Below are positions 40,283 through 51,443 of a stretch of DNA of 64,000 nucleotides, piece by piece. The notes under the pieces are model-generated. The model ran no database searches and had not been told where the DNA came from. It was given only the letters and a program-made list of their open reading frames with translations. The translations under genes and the position numbers were made by a program. The DNA comes from Symsagittifera roscoffensis (lineage: Eukaryota; Xenacoelomorpha; Acoela; Convolutidae): contig NC_087071.1 in NCBI RefSeq assembly GCF_963678635.1, forward strand, positions 15,313,613 through 15,377,612. The letters run 5' to 3'. Position 1 is the first letter of the stretch, and each line of letters begins with the position of its first letter.

Positions 40283-43200
40283 TCAGAACAACTTTTCCCC
40301 CTCGTAATTTGAATGGTCCTTATCGTACTTTGAAAAGTCGAAATCAGCTTTTATTTTCTCCAAGTCTCGGTAAACGTCATCAGTTTTTATAGCGTAAATA
40401 AAACTATCCGTGTCGGAGTAAAGGAGTTCCAAGTTTAGATTTGGTTTCTTTTTTTGATAATGAAACTGAAACATGAAACGCTTGGCGAGGTCTAGGATGG
40501 TCGCACCAACTATCATAGGTTTATCCCACAATATTTTTGTTACTGAAAAGCGAATTGTGGCTAATTAATCGTCAATGATTTGAAAGCTTTTCATTGTGCT
40601 CAGAGCTGTTTTTTGTAAAAGTTCTCTCTCATTCCTTACAATCTCCATCTTCGTTCTTCCTAACTTAGACTCCATTGTCTTACCGGAAGCTGAATTAACA
40701 ATTAGCTTGTAGAAGTTCTCCTGGAATTTATTTACCGCGGCTTTTCGTAGGCGGGTGTTGAGGTCGACAAAGGGTGCCATCCAGTGACTTTGGCGGAACT
40801 GAAGAACTTTTCCGAGGTGAGTTATTTTCATTCCCAGCTCATGGTACAATTTTAGGGTAAGGTAGTGCAAAACATAACCTTCTTTAGGATGCAAGGTCTG
40901 TAGAAGCTTTGGCACTTTTGGCAGTGTGGTGATTCCCAATTTTCCCAACATGTCGACTTGCTCGTTGCTCATTGCACCGATGTCCACTACTTCACGAGAG
41001 GGGGCAAGGGGGTAATCAGCAAAGAAGTCGTGAAGCTCTTCGGGTATGGTTAAATTGACTTCAACTATATAACCCCACTCTGAGGTTTCGCTGGTGAGCA
41101 GTATGTCTGCCAGACTTTTTTCAACTATTGAAAAATCGTTTAAGGGCAAAGGGCAGTGTTTCATTATCCCCCCGTACAAATTGTTTGCATCAATATTGAG
41201 GATGAAGCTTGATGGTTCTGAGGGCGAAAAATTGTCGAGGTATTTATTGTTTGCTTTGTAAAATCGGCGCGCGTAAACCGACGACATGCCTCCTCGTATC
41301 ATTCGCTGCACAAGGTCTAGATGTTCACGGTCCGTTAAGAGTTTCAGTTCGGGCTTACAAACTTTTAGAAAGGCGTCCCCGGAAAGGTTACTTGCCGTGA
41401 AGTAACAGGCGCAATCCAGCCCGTATGTTTGATAGCAAACTTCAAGAAAAGCTTCGAAAACGGAAGCAAGCAATAGCACATCTGTAGTCAAGTACAAGTC
41501 GTGGTAATCACCAAGTGAGCCACACTTCAGTTCGGTGAAAACTTTAAGGGCATGATTGTACTCGCTTCTTGAAACACTCACATCCCCTCCTGTTAGACTA
41601 TTTTTCCACATTGCTCGTGGGGGAAGGCGAGTTTCTCGGAATTTTTCGAATGAGTTGAAGTATGTGTAGGGGTAATGCCCTTTCTGTTTCAACAGACTGA
41701 CTTTTTCAGGTGAGTGGCCGAGTTTTTCAAAATAGTTCTCCAGCAGAAAAAATTTTTCGTTGGGCAAATTATCGACAAGTTTTGCCAACGATGCTAGCAT
41801 GAACCTATACGAATCGATGAATCTCAGATTTTCGTAGAATTTTTTGATTTTTCCGTTTTTGTCCGTGTACGTTTTTATGTAGACTGAGATTGTCAAGGAT
41901 ATATATTTTTCTTCAGATGCGGGTATTACGGAAAAAGTGTTTTCCGAATCGCTTTTTGCCAGCGCTTTGATTATAAAGTGTAAATCATAATTTGACAAAT
42001 TATGAGCTACCACTGGAATGTAATTTGTTGTTTTTCTATTAACGTTACACTCATTGTGTACCCAACCCAGAAACTTGTTGGTGTAATGGCAATGATCAAG
42101 TACCACTTGATCATTGTCGGAAAAATCATTCTCGCATATCCAACAAATTGTAGCATCTTCCCGTTCCTGGTCTGTTATACCAGTGAAAGTGTAATATTTC
42201 CTTTTTTCTACGTAAATTTGTCTCGCTAACGATTCAAGGGAGCTAATTAGCTCTTCCATCACATTCGGTCCTCTTTTAAGCTCAAACTTTAACAGGTCTT
42301 TTTTCCCAAATTCGATTACTGCTAACGCGTAGCCGCACGGTTGATGGATTTCAATTGTTTGCGTGCTAGATTTTCGCGGATCAGGTTGCGGTCCGTATAC
42401 TGGTAAGAGCAGTGACTCCAAATCAAAGTAGATTACTCTGGGTACGTACCAACGAGCTGTTAAGTTTTTGAACTTGTGGTCATCTTTTCCCGGCTTGGGC
42501 ATTGTTATGACGACATCTTCGTCTTGGTAGCACAGTTCTTGATGTCTTCTCAGAGTTTCGAATGAAGCGCATGTGTGGAAACATTTGCGACAAATCTCAG
42601 ATTGAAACCGGTGCACTTTGTGCCGCACGTACTCGACCAGTTTCTGGAGATCACTTATCAACACATAGTGATATTTTGATCCATCTGTCAGCAGCAACAA
42701 GTCCACAATCAGGCTAGTAGTGAATCTGCTCGATACTCTTATGGGCAACAATTCGCCATCGTTGTACCTGAACAGAAAAATAATTTTTATACCTAGGTTT
42801 GGAATGAAATAAAAAGGGTGTTTGAATAGGTGAAGAACATTATTGAAGGAATTTTAAAATTTTTAGAAGGCAATTAGAATTTGCTTACCGGAAGACGTTG
42901 ATTTGACAATTGTTCAACTTTTCAAATCTGTCCATATCCATCAGACCCATTGGCATTTCGTATTCCCCCTTGATTTTCACAATTCCTTCTTTGTCGAGAT
43001 TGTAGGTTGAGACTTTGTTTTTCTCCAGCCACCGTCTAGATGTGGGGTAGAGGGCCGGCTCATTCACATTGTGATATGCGGCAACAAAGCAGTAGAGAAA
43101 GCAACGGTCATCATCTTTAGTGTTGATATTTGTGAGCAGAGTAGATGCTGCGCTGAGTGCATCAGGTAGCTCGAGGTAGGATCCTGCTCTTATTGGTGAG

Positions 43201-43928
43201 AAGGCCGCGAAACTGATTTGCAATTTTTCAATTCTGTCAATAATCCATCCGCTACCATGAGAAGAGAACGAATTGACTTGGTTGACCATATGTTCAATCA
43301 GTTCCAAGAATTGAACCCCAGCTATTCCCTCGAAGTACACTGTCAATGTCTTAGTGTTCAGAAACAGCATGGTCCTTTCGAAGTTTCCACTTTCCCCGTC
43401 TTGCACAGTGGGAATTTTGATCATTCCCACTTCCACGTGGAATTGCACCTTGTTCGGACCCTCTTTGACCCTTTCCAGTATAAGAGCATCTATTTCCTCC
43501 TTGTTTTGCATCATGACTTGAAGCAAATCCTTTTCTTTTTCACCAACTTTGAGATCGTATTGACGCAATTTGCCTCTGAACGCGCTTTCCGTTGGGGCAG
43601 CGGAAGACGTCGTCTCAATGCCGTCCCAAACTGGCAATGCGTGCTTCTTCAGCAAGTGTTGTCCATAGCTTTCCGCGGTGAGAAACATTGTATGGCAATA
43701 GATACAATGACTATTCGAAGTCATATCATGTACCAGCTCGACGTGCTCTCGGGCTTCCGACAAACTCTCGAATGACTCGAGACACTCATCGCAAACAGTT
43801 TGAGGAGGAGGGGGAGGAAGGATCTTGTGAACTTTTTGCTCATGTCTTCTCAAGTTCCTTTTAGAGCTCAGTATTTTTCCGCACTGCTGGCAAGGAACAG
43901 GTGCCGCGATAGAAGTAGAGTTCGGCAT
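40283..43928 (-). pseudogene. DNA polymerase B, second copy, truncated
   Basis: Exon 1 is 43928-42889 and the intron 42888-42768; exon 2 starts at 42767 and is open to 40565, where the same TAA as in the first copy interrupts it before motif Y-S-D-T-D-S. After that the frame runs to 40283, but polymerase sequence ends at about 40313 and the last residues come from the fused end of the minor capsid gene read in another frame. The third exon is absent. The TAG of the first copy is TAT here. Without the C-terminal domain this copy cannot be a full polymerase. Confidence 0.92.
40300..40316. other. Duplication junction with 8-9 bp filler
   Basis: Minor-capsid sequence ends at CCCCCTC (40303), polymerase sequence resumes at AATGGTCC (40312-40313), and GTAATTTG lies between. 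The same word occurs in the polymerase copy a few bases away at 30027-30034, so the filler looks templated. Confidence 0.85.
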
Positions 43929-44615
43929 TGTTTGTTGAAGTTACTGAAGTAATTCAGGAAAATTTCAAGAAGTATAACTGGTTATGAAAAAGCAAAAGCG
44001 AGAAGTGACTAGCACCAAAAAACTTTGCGGGTAAAGGCAAGTAGAAGCCATTAACGAGAGTTATACTTCGCCGTCTTGGCAATAAGTACTTTCCTTTCCA
44101 AAAACAGGGTTTATTCTAGCTTTAAGCTCTATATGTCTCATCACTCTGCTCAAGTGCAGGGGTTTTGTATACTAAAAACTGATTCATTTACAGCTTCAAA
44201 CTTTTGCTGTTAATTTTAAGGGTTAGCGATAAAGTTTTGGCTTTTTTTAGGGGACTGGTTTAGACTTTCAATTAACATTTCAGCACTAAATTACAAAATT
44301 TAAAGCTTAGAATGATTCAGATAGAGCCTAAAACTTTTTCTGACTAATTTTAACCGTGAAACAGTAATTTCCTAATAATTTCAAGCCCATTTCTTGGTTT
44401 GCGTAAATAGGTATAATAAAAAGTAGAAACATGAGATAAAAGTATTCAGAAAGTAAAGCCCTCAACTAACTAATTAAGTTTAAATAAAATAGTAAACTTA
44501 AAAAATGAAAATTTTGCAAATTTGACACCTTGATAGTTACCGATGCATGATAAGCATAGATTGTCATTTGAATATGTAAAAGATATCGGAATCAAAGTTT
44601 CCTTCATGTCATTCA
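43929..44615. other. Intergenic, second copy of 33630-34316
   Basis: Same sequence as the first copy with a few substitutions. No gene seen. Confidence 0.5.
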
Positions 44616-44734
44616 GTGTCCCGTGAAACATTTCATATCATGTCCTTCGAAATATTAAGGCATGGCCGTTTGGTTTAAGGGGCAATAGCTAACCCGGCGT
44701 TGCTCGTCGCTACGCTCCTCGGGAACGCCTCCCG
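44616..44734 (+). repeat. Nested element left inverted repeat, second copy
   Basis: 119 bp, same as 34317-34435. Confidence 0.85.
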
Positions 44735-45833
44735 TTCTGTAATTTCAAGTGAATTTTTTTTTCAAAATAAAGGAAAACCTCAAACTTTTTATGTTGTGAA
44801 GAAAGGAAAAGTAATGTTTAAAAAAGTGTCTTTTAAATCTATCAACAAAAAAACCAGTAAGTTTTGTGGGACCTCGAGCACAGTTCTACTGGTCAAGTTC
44901 GAAATTTAAGAAACATAATTTTTTAACTTTTTTTTCCTTCATTTTTAGCTTGAATTATTCGTTCACGTTTAAAATTCAAGTGAATGTGGTTTAAAATTTT
45001 TAGGAGCTATCTGATACGTAATTATGACAAGCGTAGAAATTAAAAAAAAAACAATTATAGCCCAATCAATGAGAGTAGACGCTTAAAAAGTTGTGATTTT
45101 TTGAGAAAGTCTGATTTTTGTGAAAATATTGAAAAAAAAATTGGGGAAAATTTTTTTTCTCTCCAAATCCATTGAAACTACCCTCAATCAATTTGCCATG
45201 AATTTCTGAGCAAGGTTAAGGGTCATGTTCATTTTTCGAAAAAAAAAATAATTTTTTTTTTCACTTTTTTACCAAAAAATTGTCCGTTTTACACCCAAAA
45301 CATGTAAATGAATGTAATATAATGCAGATTTATGGCTTAAAACACTCTCTGTTACTTTGCGTAAGACCTGGCTAACCCCACCGGGCACAAAGTATGATGA
45401 GAGAGAGGACAGAGAGTGTTTGATAAAAAAGCCAAATAAATATGGTTGGACTACCAACAAGAAAATGTTGGACCCTTCCATACTTATCTTTCTTTTGAAA
45501 AGAAAACAATATCCCGAAAAGGATATTCCAAAGGGGGTTCACTACTGAGCAAGTGTATTTATCTCTCTCTCTCTCTCTCTCTCATTCTTTCTCAAACAAC
45601 AATTTTAGCGTAAAATTATTCTCGATTTGTGATTTTTTTCTAGTTTTTCTCTAAGATTTTGCTGAAAACTTTACGGGGCAAACTTTAATTGATCTATTAA
45701 GCAAAATAAAAACTGAGACAAAAAAAATACACACAGTAATGTTAAAACAGCTTAGAAGTCAAATCAAACAAAAATGAAAATATAAAACCTTGGAATAATA
45801 TTTGAAACAAAGGAAAGTTTTTTGTTTAAGTTA
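44735..45833. other. Non-coding left arm of nested element, second copy
   Basis: Contains the same stem-loop (45340-45421) and the TC microsatellite (about 45562-45583). A plus-strand frame 44700-44909 has no counterpart in the first copy, so it is not a gene. Confidence 0.5.
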
Positions 45834-46478
45834 TTAGAAACCTCGAAACTGTAGTTTTCTCTTTTTTGGCTCATAGCAAGCTGCATTTGGAGGAGTGCCT
45901 TGAATGAGATCTGGGGTGACTAGATCAATTGTCTCCGCACTAGATGAAACCCGAGCATCCGAATAGGAAGTTGATTGTTCTGGAGTTGAAACTGCTCCCC
46001 TAACAAACGACTCGGGAGACATTGCTGTCGGAATATCCCAGTACGCTTCGCGCTCTGCATAATCACGAATACATCCCTCCTGATTTTCATACAACGGCAT
46101 TGACTCGCAGTCATACGCGAAGAGAATTTTTCTTGGAGACTGCTCGAGCGAGGTTGTGTCGTTTATCTCCGTCTTTTCTAATGCCGGATAGCTCTCGTGA
46201 ATAGTGCAACTCTCGTACATTCGTTTTCGATTCTGTCTAAGTAGATCGATGTGATCAAGGAGGTAGTTTGGTAGCATGATATGACTTTTTGTAGTCCATT
46301 CCTCGTTTTGATTCTCGTCGTTTTTTCGGGGAGCCAAGTCATTAAACGGACTTGCTGTAGACGGAGAGACTCTCTCTTTCTGTTGATGGATGACTGCAAT
46401 CGACTCTCTCGTGTATGTTTGGTAAATAATTGTTCTTTCTCGATCAGACACTGAGATTATTTGTAAAGGACTAGTCAT
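45834..46478 (-). CDS. Unknown 214-residue protein, second copy
   Basis: Intact from ATG 46478; two substitutions from the first copy are visible (L to P in the middle, A to E near the end). Same basic C-terminus P-K-K-R-K-L. Function unknown. Confidence 0.65.
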   Translation of the reverse strand: MTSPLQIISVSDRERTIIYQTYTRESIAVIHQQKERVSPSTASPFNDLAPRKNDENQNEEWTTKSHIMLPNYLLDHIDLLRQNRKRMYESCTIHESYPALEKTEINDTTSLEQSPRKILFAYDCESMPLYENQEGCIRDYAEREAYWDIPTAMSPESFVRGAVSTPEQSTSYSDARVSSSAETIDLVTPDLIQGTPPNAACYEPKKRKLQFRGF

Positions 46479-47104
46479 GACTTGAAGAGGTTTAAAGTTT
46501 TGTTAAAATGAAATGACTGAACTACCGAAATGAAATTGAGAGAATGAAAAGTATGAAAAGTTTATTAATGAGAATGAGATCAGGAAAGGGGTGGCATAGT
46601 TCAATTAGATCAATGCTAATAACTTTTTAGGCGAGGCTATCAAACTTTTTTCATTCTTCTAAGCATGACGCCTGAGGTCATGTTAGGAATGAATGTGAAA
46701 ACCCGATTTTTTAGATTTATGTGACAGCTTTATTATAGTGGCTACGGGCGAAATCACTCAAAATCAAGTTTTCATGATAGTTTGCCAGACATTCATTGTT
46801 ATGCTGTTAGAAATTTATTACCATGATTCATAACAGTCATTAAAATAACCGTCACAATAAATAACACTAGAAGATTTTTAGAGTATAGCCGGGGGAAAAA
46901 GTAACTAAATACCCATATAAAAAGAGGTTTATCGTTAAAGAAATTATATCCTTGGTGATTAAGTCTTATCAATATGGCTTAGGACGCTCGTAAACTTTAT
47001 CACCTAAATTTTTACTTTGGGAGCGCATGATCTGTCTCGTATACTGTGATCAGTCATTCTTCAACGTTCCACACTAAAAACCAGTTGGTTGTTATTCATT
47101 TATA
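46479..47104. promoter_or_regulatory. Divergent promoter region, second copy
   Basis: Same as 36177-36802, including both TCAGTCATT motifs. Confidence 0.4.
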
Positions 47105-47464
47105 ATGTACGCTTCCCTTGACACGGATGTAGACTATTTCGATGATTTTAGGGATATATCTTCGAATGATAAACGTTTAGTTAGAGTCGGTGCAAAAACA
47201 TTCGCACAGACCGGTACTTACATAACTATCAAATTGTACAAAAAAGACGAAGAGGGAACTTTCAAGTATCGACAAGGAATAACTTTGTCAACTGGTGAAT
47301 TCGAGTCCTTGGCGGACAATTATACAAAAATCAAAAGGTTGACGAAAGGAAAAAACTGCGACGTGACTGAAAAACTTAGAAAAAAGCGAAGCAAATCTAA
47401 AAAATCTTCATGCTCTGAAAAGGAATGCGAAAGTGAAAACGATGATAACTGTCGGGTTGTGTAA
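47105..47464 (+). CDS. PC4-like ssDNA-binding protein, second copy
   Basis: 119 residues, one visible substitution from the first copy. Same strand-strand-helix pattern and charged tail. It is followed after 37 bases by the 208-residue ORF on the same strand, so the two may share a transcript. Confidence 0.6.
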   Translation: MYASLDTDVDYFDDFRDISSNDKRLVRVGAKTFAQTGTYITIKLYKKDEEGTFKYRQGITLSTGEFESLADNYTKIKRLTKGKNCDVTEKLRKKRSKSKKSSCSEKECESENDDNCRVV

Positions 47465-47501
47465 CATTATCAACTCGTTATTCGATTGAAACTTCAAAGC
47501 A

Positions 47502-48128
47502 ATGGTTGAAGCAATGTATGAGCAATCCCCTGATTATTTCAAACAGTTCCGTAAAAATTACAAATTTTTCATCCTGAATCATGAACCCAACTTTTCAGGC
47601 TTCGCTTCAAAAGCAAATTTTGCAGTATCCTCCCATTCGAATAAATTAGATTTTTGCAACCATTCGATTGACAACGAAAAACATTATCATGTGCTGGTCG
47701 AATTTACGAAAGAGTCTACCAATTTACTTAACAAGATGACTTCAAAAGCCTTCGTTGTTCCTTGTCTTCTCTCTACATTCAAATATTTATTTTTGGGTTG
47801 CTCCAGCTATGAATTGTCTGGCCCTCTGATGGAAAGACTGAAAATAGCTGTGAATTATAACTCCATCAACAACTTAGATGTTAGTGGTGTTCCAGTTCGC
47901 AGACGATTGCCTCAAGTTTGCTTCGGCTCGCAGACTAAATCTGTTCAAACTCAAACTGACCTGATTACTAACGTAACAATTGAACGCTTTACTAATATTT
48001 TGAATGGTGAAAACGCTGCTGAGTTTTCTAAAATAATTGACATAATTTTAAGTGGGTATGGTTGTTTGGAAATTGATTCAAACACTTTGTTTGTGAAATT
48101 TATCATGGAGAAGAAATTCAAGTTTTAA
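47502..48128 (+). CDS. 208-residue protein with HxH motif, possible HUH-endonuclease relic
   Basis: Intact from ATG 47502. Not recognised with certainty. Residues 61-63 (H-Y-H) lie in a hydrophobic strand K-H-Y-H-V-L-V-E-F, as the metal-binding HUH motif does in rolling-circle Rep and parvovirus NS1 proteins. Tyrosines that could serve as nucleophile lie at 95 and 103. There is no helicase domain, so it would be a short nuclease-only form. The C-terminal half has no known features. The element's hairpin-prone inverted repeats and PC4-like neighbour fit a role in single-stranded DNA, but all of this is inference. The alternative is an unrelated accessory protein. Confidence 0.4.
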   Translation: MVEAMYEQSPDYFKQFRKNYKFFILNHEPNFSGFASKANFAVSSHSNKLDFCNHSIDNEKHYHVLVEFTKESTNLLNKMTSKAFVVPCLLSTFKYLFLGCSSYELSGPLMERLKIAVNYNSINNLDVSGVPVRRRLPQVCFGSQTKSVQTQTDLITNVTIERFTNILNGENAAEFSKIIDIILSGYGCLEIDSNTLFVKFIMEKKFKF

Positions 48129-48181
48129 ATATTGGTTTTCTTTCGCTCTTGTATATCAAAAAAAAATTGTTACTACACAAG

Positions 48182-48300
48182 CGGAAGGCGTTCCCGAGGA
48201 GCGTAGCGACGAGCAACGCCGGGTTAGCTATTGCCCCTTAAACCAAACGGCCATGCCTTAATATTTCGAAGGACTTGATATGAAACTTTTCGCGGTTCAC
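48182..48300 (-). repeat. Nested element right inverted repeat, second copy
   Basis: 119 bp, same as 37879-37997. Confidence 0.85.
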
Positions 48301-48393
48301 ATAAACTTGCAGAAAAAAAACTTTGTTGTTAATAAGAATGAATTGGAAAAAAAAACGAATTTATAAACTTTACAAAAACATCAATAAATTAAT

Positions 48394-48830
48394 TTAGAAT
48401 AACATATGTTTGGCAAATCTTATCAAATCATGATCATTAAGTTTGAAACCTATTGGAAATTTGTTTGTTATTATAAATGAGCAACATAAATACAATAAAG
48501 TCCGCATAACACTGAATCAGCTGATTGTATTGGTTTTTTCAACAGTAGCTGATTTCCCTGGTGAATTGTACGTCGCATATTCTTGTACACGAGGGGATAA
48601 TCACATAATCGTTTACCTAGAGGATCTGCGAAGAATATCTGTCCTCCAGCTTGAGCAAAAAGCAACCAGTGGGATCCAGGTTGATCCGATGGTGAGGCAT
48701 TCATAATCATGAACGTATTATCGTTTTTCAGTACTGAAGAGCATGGCAAATCTGCCGGAAAAACACCTCTAAAGCGATGTTTCAAATGTTTACAACGGTT
48801 AATAATTTCTACTAGTTGAAGATTATCCAT
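48394..48830 (-). pseudogene. Adenain-like cysteine protease, second copy
   Basis: Catalytic residues as in the first copy (H54, D69, Q102, C109). The open frame again ends after 119 residues at 48471. The likely C-terminal part, ending at 48394, is open in another frame here and shows no extra stop, so this copy has a single frameshift at a T run. Confidence 0.8.
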
Positions 48831-48837
48831 GTCTATC

Positions 48838-50154
48838 TTAGGTCATAAGAGTGTTTTTGGTAATTTTTCTATCTGAACGCACATAAACTGTTGATGCACG
48901 CTCTCCCATAAACAATAACTCGACGTTATTACCGAGACCTGCGTCAAACTTGAGTTCGAGCGAAATAGTGCAATTGGTCAATTCAGGATGAATAAAATCG
49001 TGTGAAGCCTCCTGAGTAGACGTGAGATCAAAAGCCATAATATAATGATTATCATAATTAGCGAGACTGATTCCATGACTAGTGTTTAAAACAAAATCAA
49101 GAGCCTCAAGCGTATTGTAATAAATTCTTTTATTGTCTGATGTTGAGATGGGAGTTCCGGCAATGGGTAGACCGTTTCTGTACACAATGATCTCATTCAA
49201 CCCAAATTTCTGGTAATGAAAAGGGTTTGTTCTATTAGTACCCAAATATGCTTCGTTTATGCTCATTGCTACTATCATTCTTCGAACAGGTTCTTTTGCA
49301 AAAACATCCTCTTGTCGCCAGCTTTGTACTCCTGCAGTTGCGAGAAACGTTTTTGGTACTACTTCGATGTAATTGTAAATTGCCGGGTTCTTCAACAAAG
49401 TTTTTTCTATTGATGAGAGAACATAGTCAGTCACAGTCATCTTTCTGACATAGAGGTTAGCTTCGATTATTTGGACCTTGTAGTGTTTAGCTGCATCTTC
49501 AGATATGACAACAAAATCATTAGGAGAACGTCTAAGAGACAATCTTATTGTCACACCGCTAAGTAGATGCTTGTCACACGACAAAAAGTCGCAAGCAATT
49601 TTACCAAATAGCTTCAGCTCGCTCGAGGCCGCAACGCGACCTTTACGCTGCGTAACATCATCAGCTCTCCTTCCAGCACCGTCAATGGCTGATGGATTTT
49701 CTTCATAATAATAACCTTGACAAGCCAACCATGTTTTCTTGGCATCATTACCGTACGAAAACTCGGTCTCAATAAAGCTTTTATGGGCAAAATTAGCATT
49801 GGTAGTTGATATTTTTTCACCATTCAGAGACAGTGTACACTCAGAAAATAATGAAGATAAAGGATTGTTAACAAAATACGGCGTATCTCTGTTTGCCGCC
49901 TCTGTAGCATGCGTTCGAAGCACGTTTCGATTGCTTCGAACAATTCGTGCAACTATTTCCAAACGAGTACGTTGAAGATCGATGAAATTATTTCTGTCGC
50001 CGAGTACTTCAAACTCGAGCATAGGACCATCAGGAGAGTAGGAAGGTCCAATTTTTTGGGTGAATGCATTTTCAAAAGTGACAAGTAAAGGCGGTTTCTC
50101 AAATAAGTCCAAGGAGCTGTGAGTTGCTTCACTCGGGATTAAATTAGAAATCAT
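48838..50154 (-). CDS. Polinton major capsid protein, second copy
   Basis: 438 residues, intact, essentially identical to the first copy. Same overlap with the core-protein gene and same 7-base gap to the protease. Having two intact copies means capsid gene dosage is doubled in this locus. Confidence 0.88.
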   Translation of the reverse strand: MISNLIPSEATHSSLDLFEKPPLLVTFENAFTQKIGPSYSPDGPMLEFEVLGDRNNFIDLQRTRLEIVARIVRSNRNVLRTHATEAANRDTPYFVNNPLSSLFSECTLSLNGEKISTTNANFAHKSFIETEFSYGNDAKKTWLACQGYYYEENPSAIDGAGRRADDVTQRKGRVAASSELKLFGKIACDFLSCDKHLLSGVTIRLSLRRSPNDFVVISEDAAKHYKVQIIEANLYVRKMTVTDYVLSSIEKTLLKNPAIYNYIEVVPKTFLATAGVQSWRQEDVFAKEPVRRMIVAMSINEAYLGTNRTNPFHYQKFGLNEIIVYRNGLPIAGTPISTSDNKRIYYNTLEALDFVLNTSHGISLANYDNHYIMAFDLTSTQEASHDFIHPELTNCTISLELKFDAGLGNNVELLFMGERASTVYVRSDRKITKNTLMT

Positions 50155-50551
50155 TTTTAACCCTTGTAAAGAAATCGGAGCGACTTCTCTGTGCAGTTCG
50201 TTTTCTGGGAATGACGCGTCTCGTTTTTCGTTTAAACGCTGTCGTTCTTTTCGGATGACTTTTCCGAGATCTACTTCCTCCTCCTACTTGCTTTTTGATT
50301 GTTTTTCTAACGGTGCTTTTGAGTGCCTGCTTAGGACTTTTTCTTTTTGTTGCAACTTCTATCAGTTCTGGAGCTGCCTGAAGAAGTAGTTCTTTTCCGA
50401 TTTTTTTAGCCGCGGGTATCACAAATTTTCGAGCCAGTGGAAGTGCGACTCTTCCTATTCCCAAGGCTAATGCACCGAAGCCACTGCCTCGTTGTCTATA
50501 ATGCCCCGAGAAATGTGGTAGGTTTGCTTGGTTGTGTTAATATGAATCCAT
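50144..50551 (-). pseudogene. Basic core protein, second copy, early stop
   Basis: Same gene as 39841-40248, but the fifth codon is TAA (50537-50539) instead of a tyrosine codon. The rest of the frame is open, and a downstream non-ATG start at 50464 is unlikely to rescue it. Confidence 0.75.
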
Positions 50552-50556
50552 TTTGA

Positions 50557-51440
50557 TCAATTGCTAAACTTTTGAAATTTCAAAGTCAGAACAACTTTTC
50601 CCCCTCCAGCGAAAGGAACAAGTCCTCCAGTTTCTGTGCGCAAGTTGACGTAAATATTGGAAATATTATTGACCAAAAGTTTTTTAAAATCCAAATTACT
50701 AAACACTTTACGATGATTCGGTTCAATTGTACATGCGTAACCGTTTTTCACTCGACGATTTGTATCAATGACTCGTAAAAGGGGTGCTTTTGTGTCTCCG
50801 ACTATTTGATAATGAATTATGTCCAGATAAATAAACATAAGCTGAGTACCAGCTCATACATCAACGGGATAGTCAGCAATAAGATCTTGGGTAGAGAATG
50901 TGCTATGTTTCGTGCTTCCTTGTTTGTAACCTATATGATAACCAGTTCCGTCTCTGACGCCTTTGAATCCAAGTAGACTAGGAATTTGCGGGCTTGAAAA
51001 AGTTAAACCTTCCCAATAATGCAGCCATAAGGAAAGATGTTTGGTTATTGGATCTATTACGTAATCCAATTTCTCTAATTCTGTCTTTCGACGAATCTCG
51101 TCCAGTATTTGATCAATGCTCGTATATTCTCCTTTTGTTATTTTTGCTGTTTCTCCAAGGTAAGGTCTGGAGATCTTGTCTTTCTCAACTTTCATGCTTG
51201 CTATAACCCGATCTTTTTTGTAGTACACAATGTTGTTGTCAGTTACGTTGTTTATCTGAGTAGGGAAGGTTATTTCTGTAACTGCTACTCTCCATTCACC
51301 TTGCAAATTTATTATCTTCACTCAGGAGATTTTTGAAGTTGGCCAGAGTGTTATCTTTAAAAACGTTCATTGATGCAGATGAAACTAGGGTAATTGTGAA
51401 GGAAGGGTGAACTTTATGGGTGAAAAGGCTGTCGGAAGTG
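50557..51440 (-). pseudogene. Polinton minor capsid (penton-like) protein, broken
   Basis: The C-terminal part (50838-50557) has V-G-D-T-K-A-P-L-L-R-V, the signature of the Polinton minor capsid protein, and ends G-G-G-K-V-V-L-T-L-K-F. The middle part (51321-50854) is open with G-E-W-R-V-A-V-T-E-I. They are separated by an in-frame TGA at 50851-50853. Upstream, the typical N-terminal N-T-L-A-N-F motif lies in another frame (about 51440-51325), so a frameshift is present near 51320. It would occupy the particle vertices. Its 3' end was copied into the duplication junction at 40303. Confidence 0.82.
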
Positions 51441-51443
51441 CCC

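Larger units (their letters stand above)
44616..48300. mobile_element. Nested inverted-repeat element, second copy
   Basis: Same structure as 34317-37997, duplicated with the block. In this copy all three ORFs are intact, so it is the better reference: 214 residues leftward, then 119 and 208 residues rightward. Confidence 0.75.
30014..50606. repeat. Tandem segmental duplication, 2 x ~10.3 kb
   Basis: 30014-40303 and 40312-50606 are the same block, offset 10298 to 10303 bp, with scattered single-base differences and a few indels in base runs. One end of the block lies in PolB exon 2, the other near the end of the minor capsid gene. The block carries most of PolB, the nested inverted-repeat element, protease, major capsid and core protein. 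Confidence 0.95.

Noticed and set aside
30014-50606. Two independent Polintons side by side
   Set aside because: Only one pair of termini and one target duplication exist, and the repeat breaks fall inside genes, so it is one element with an internal duplication.
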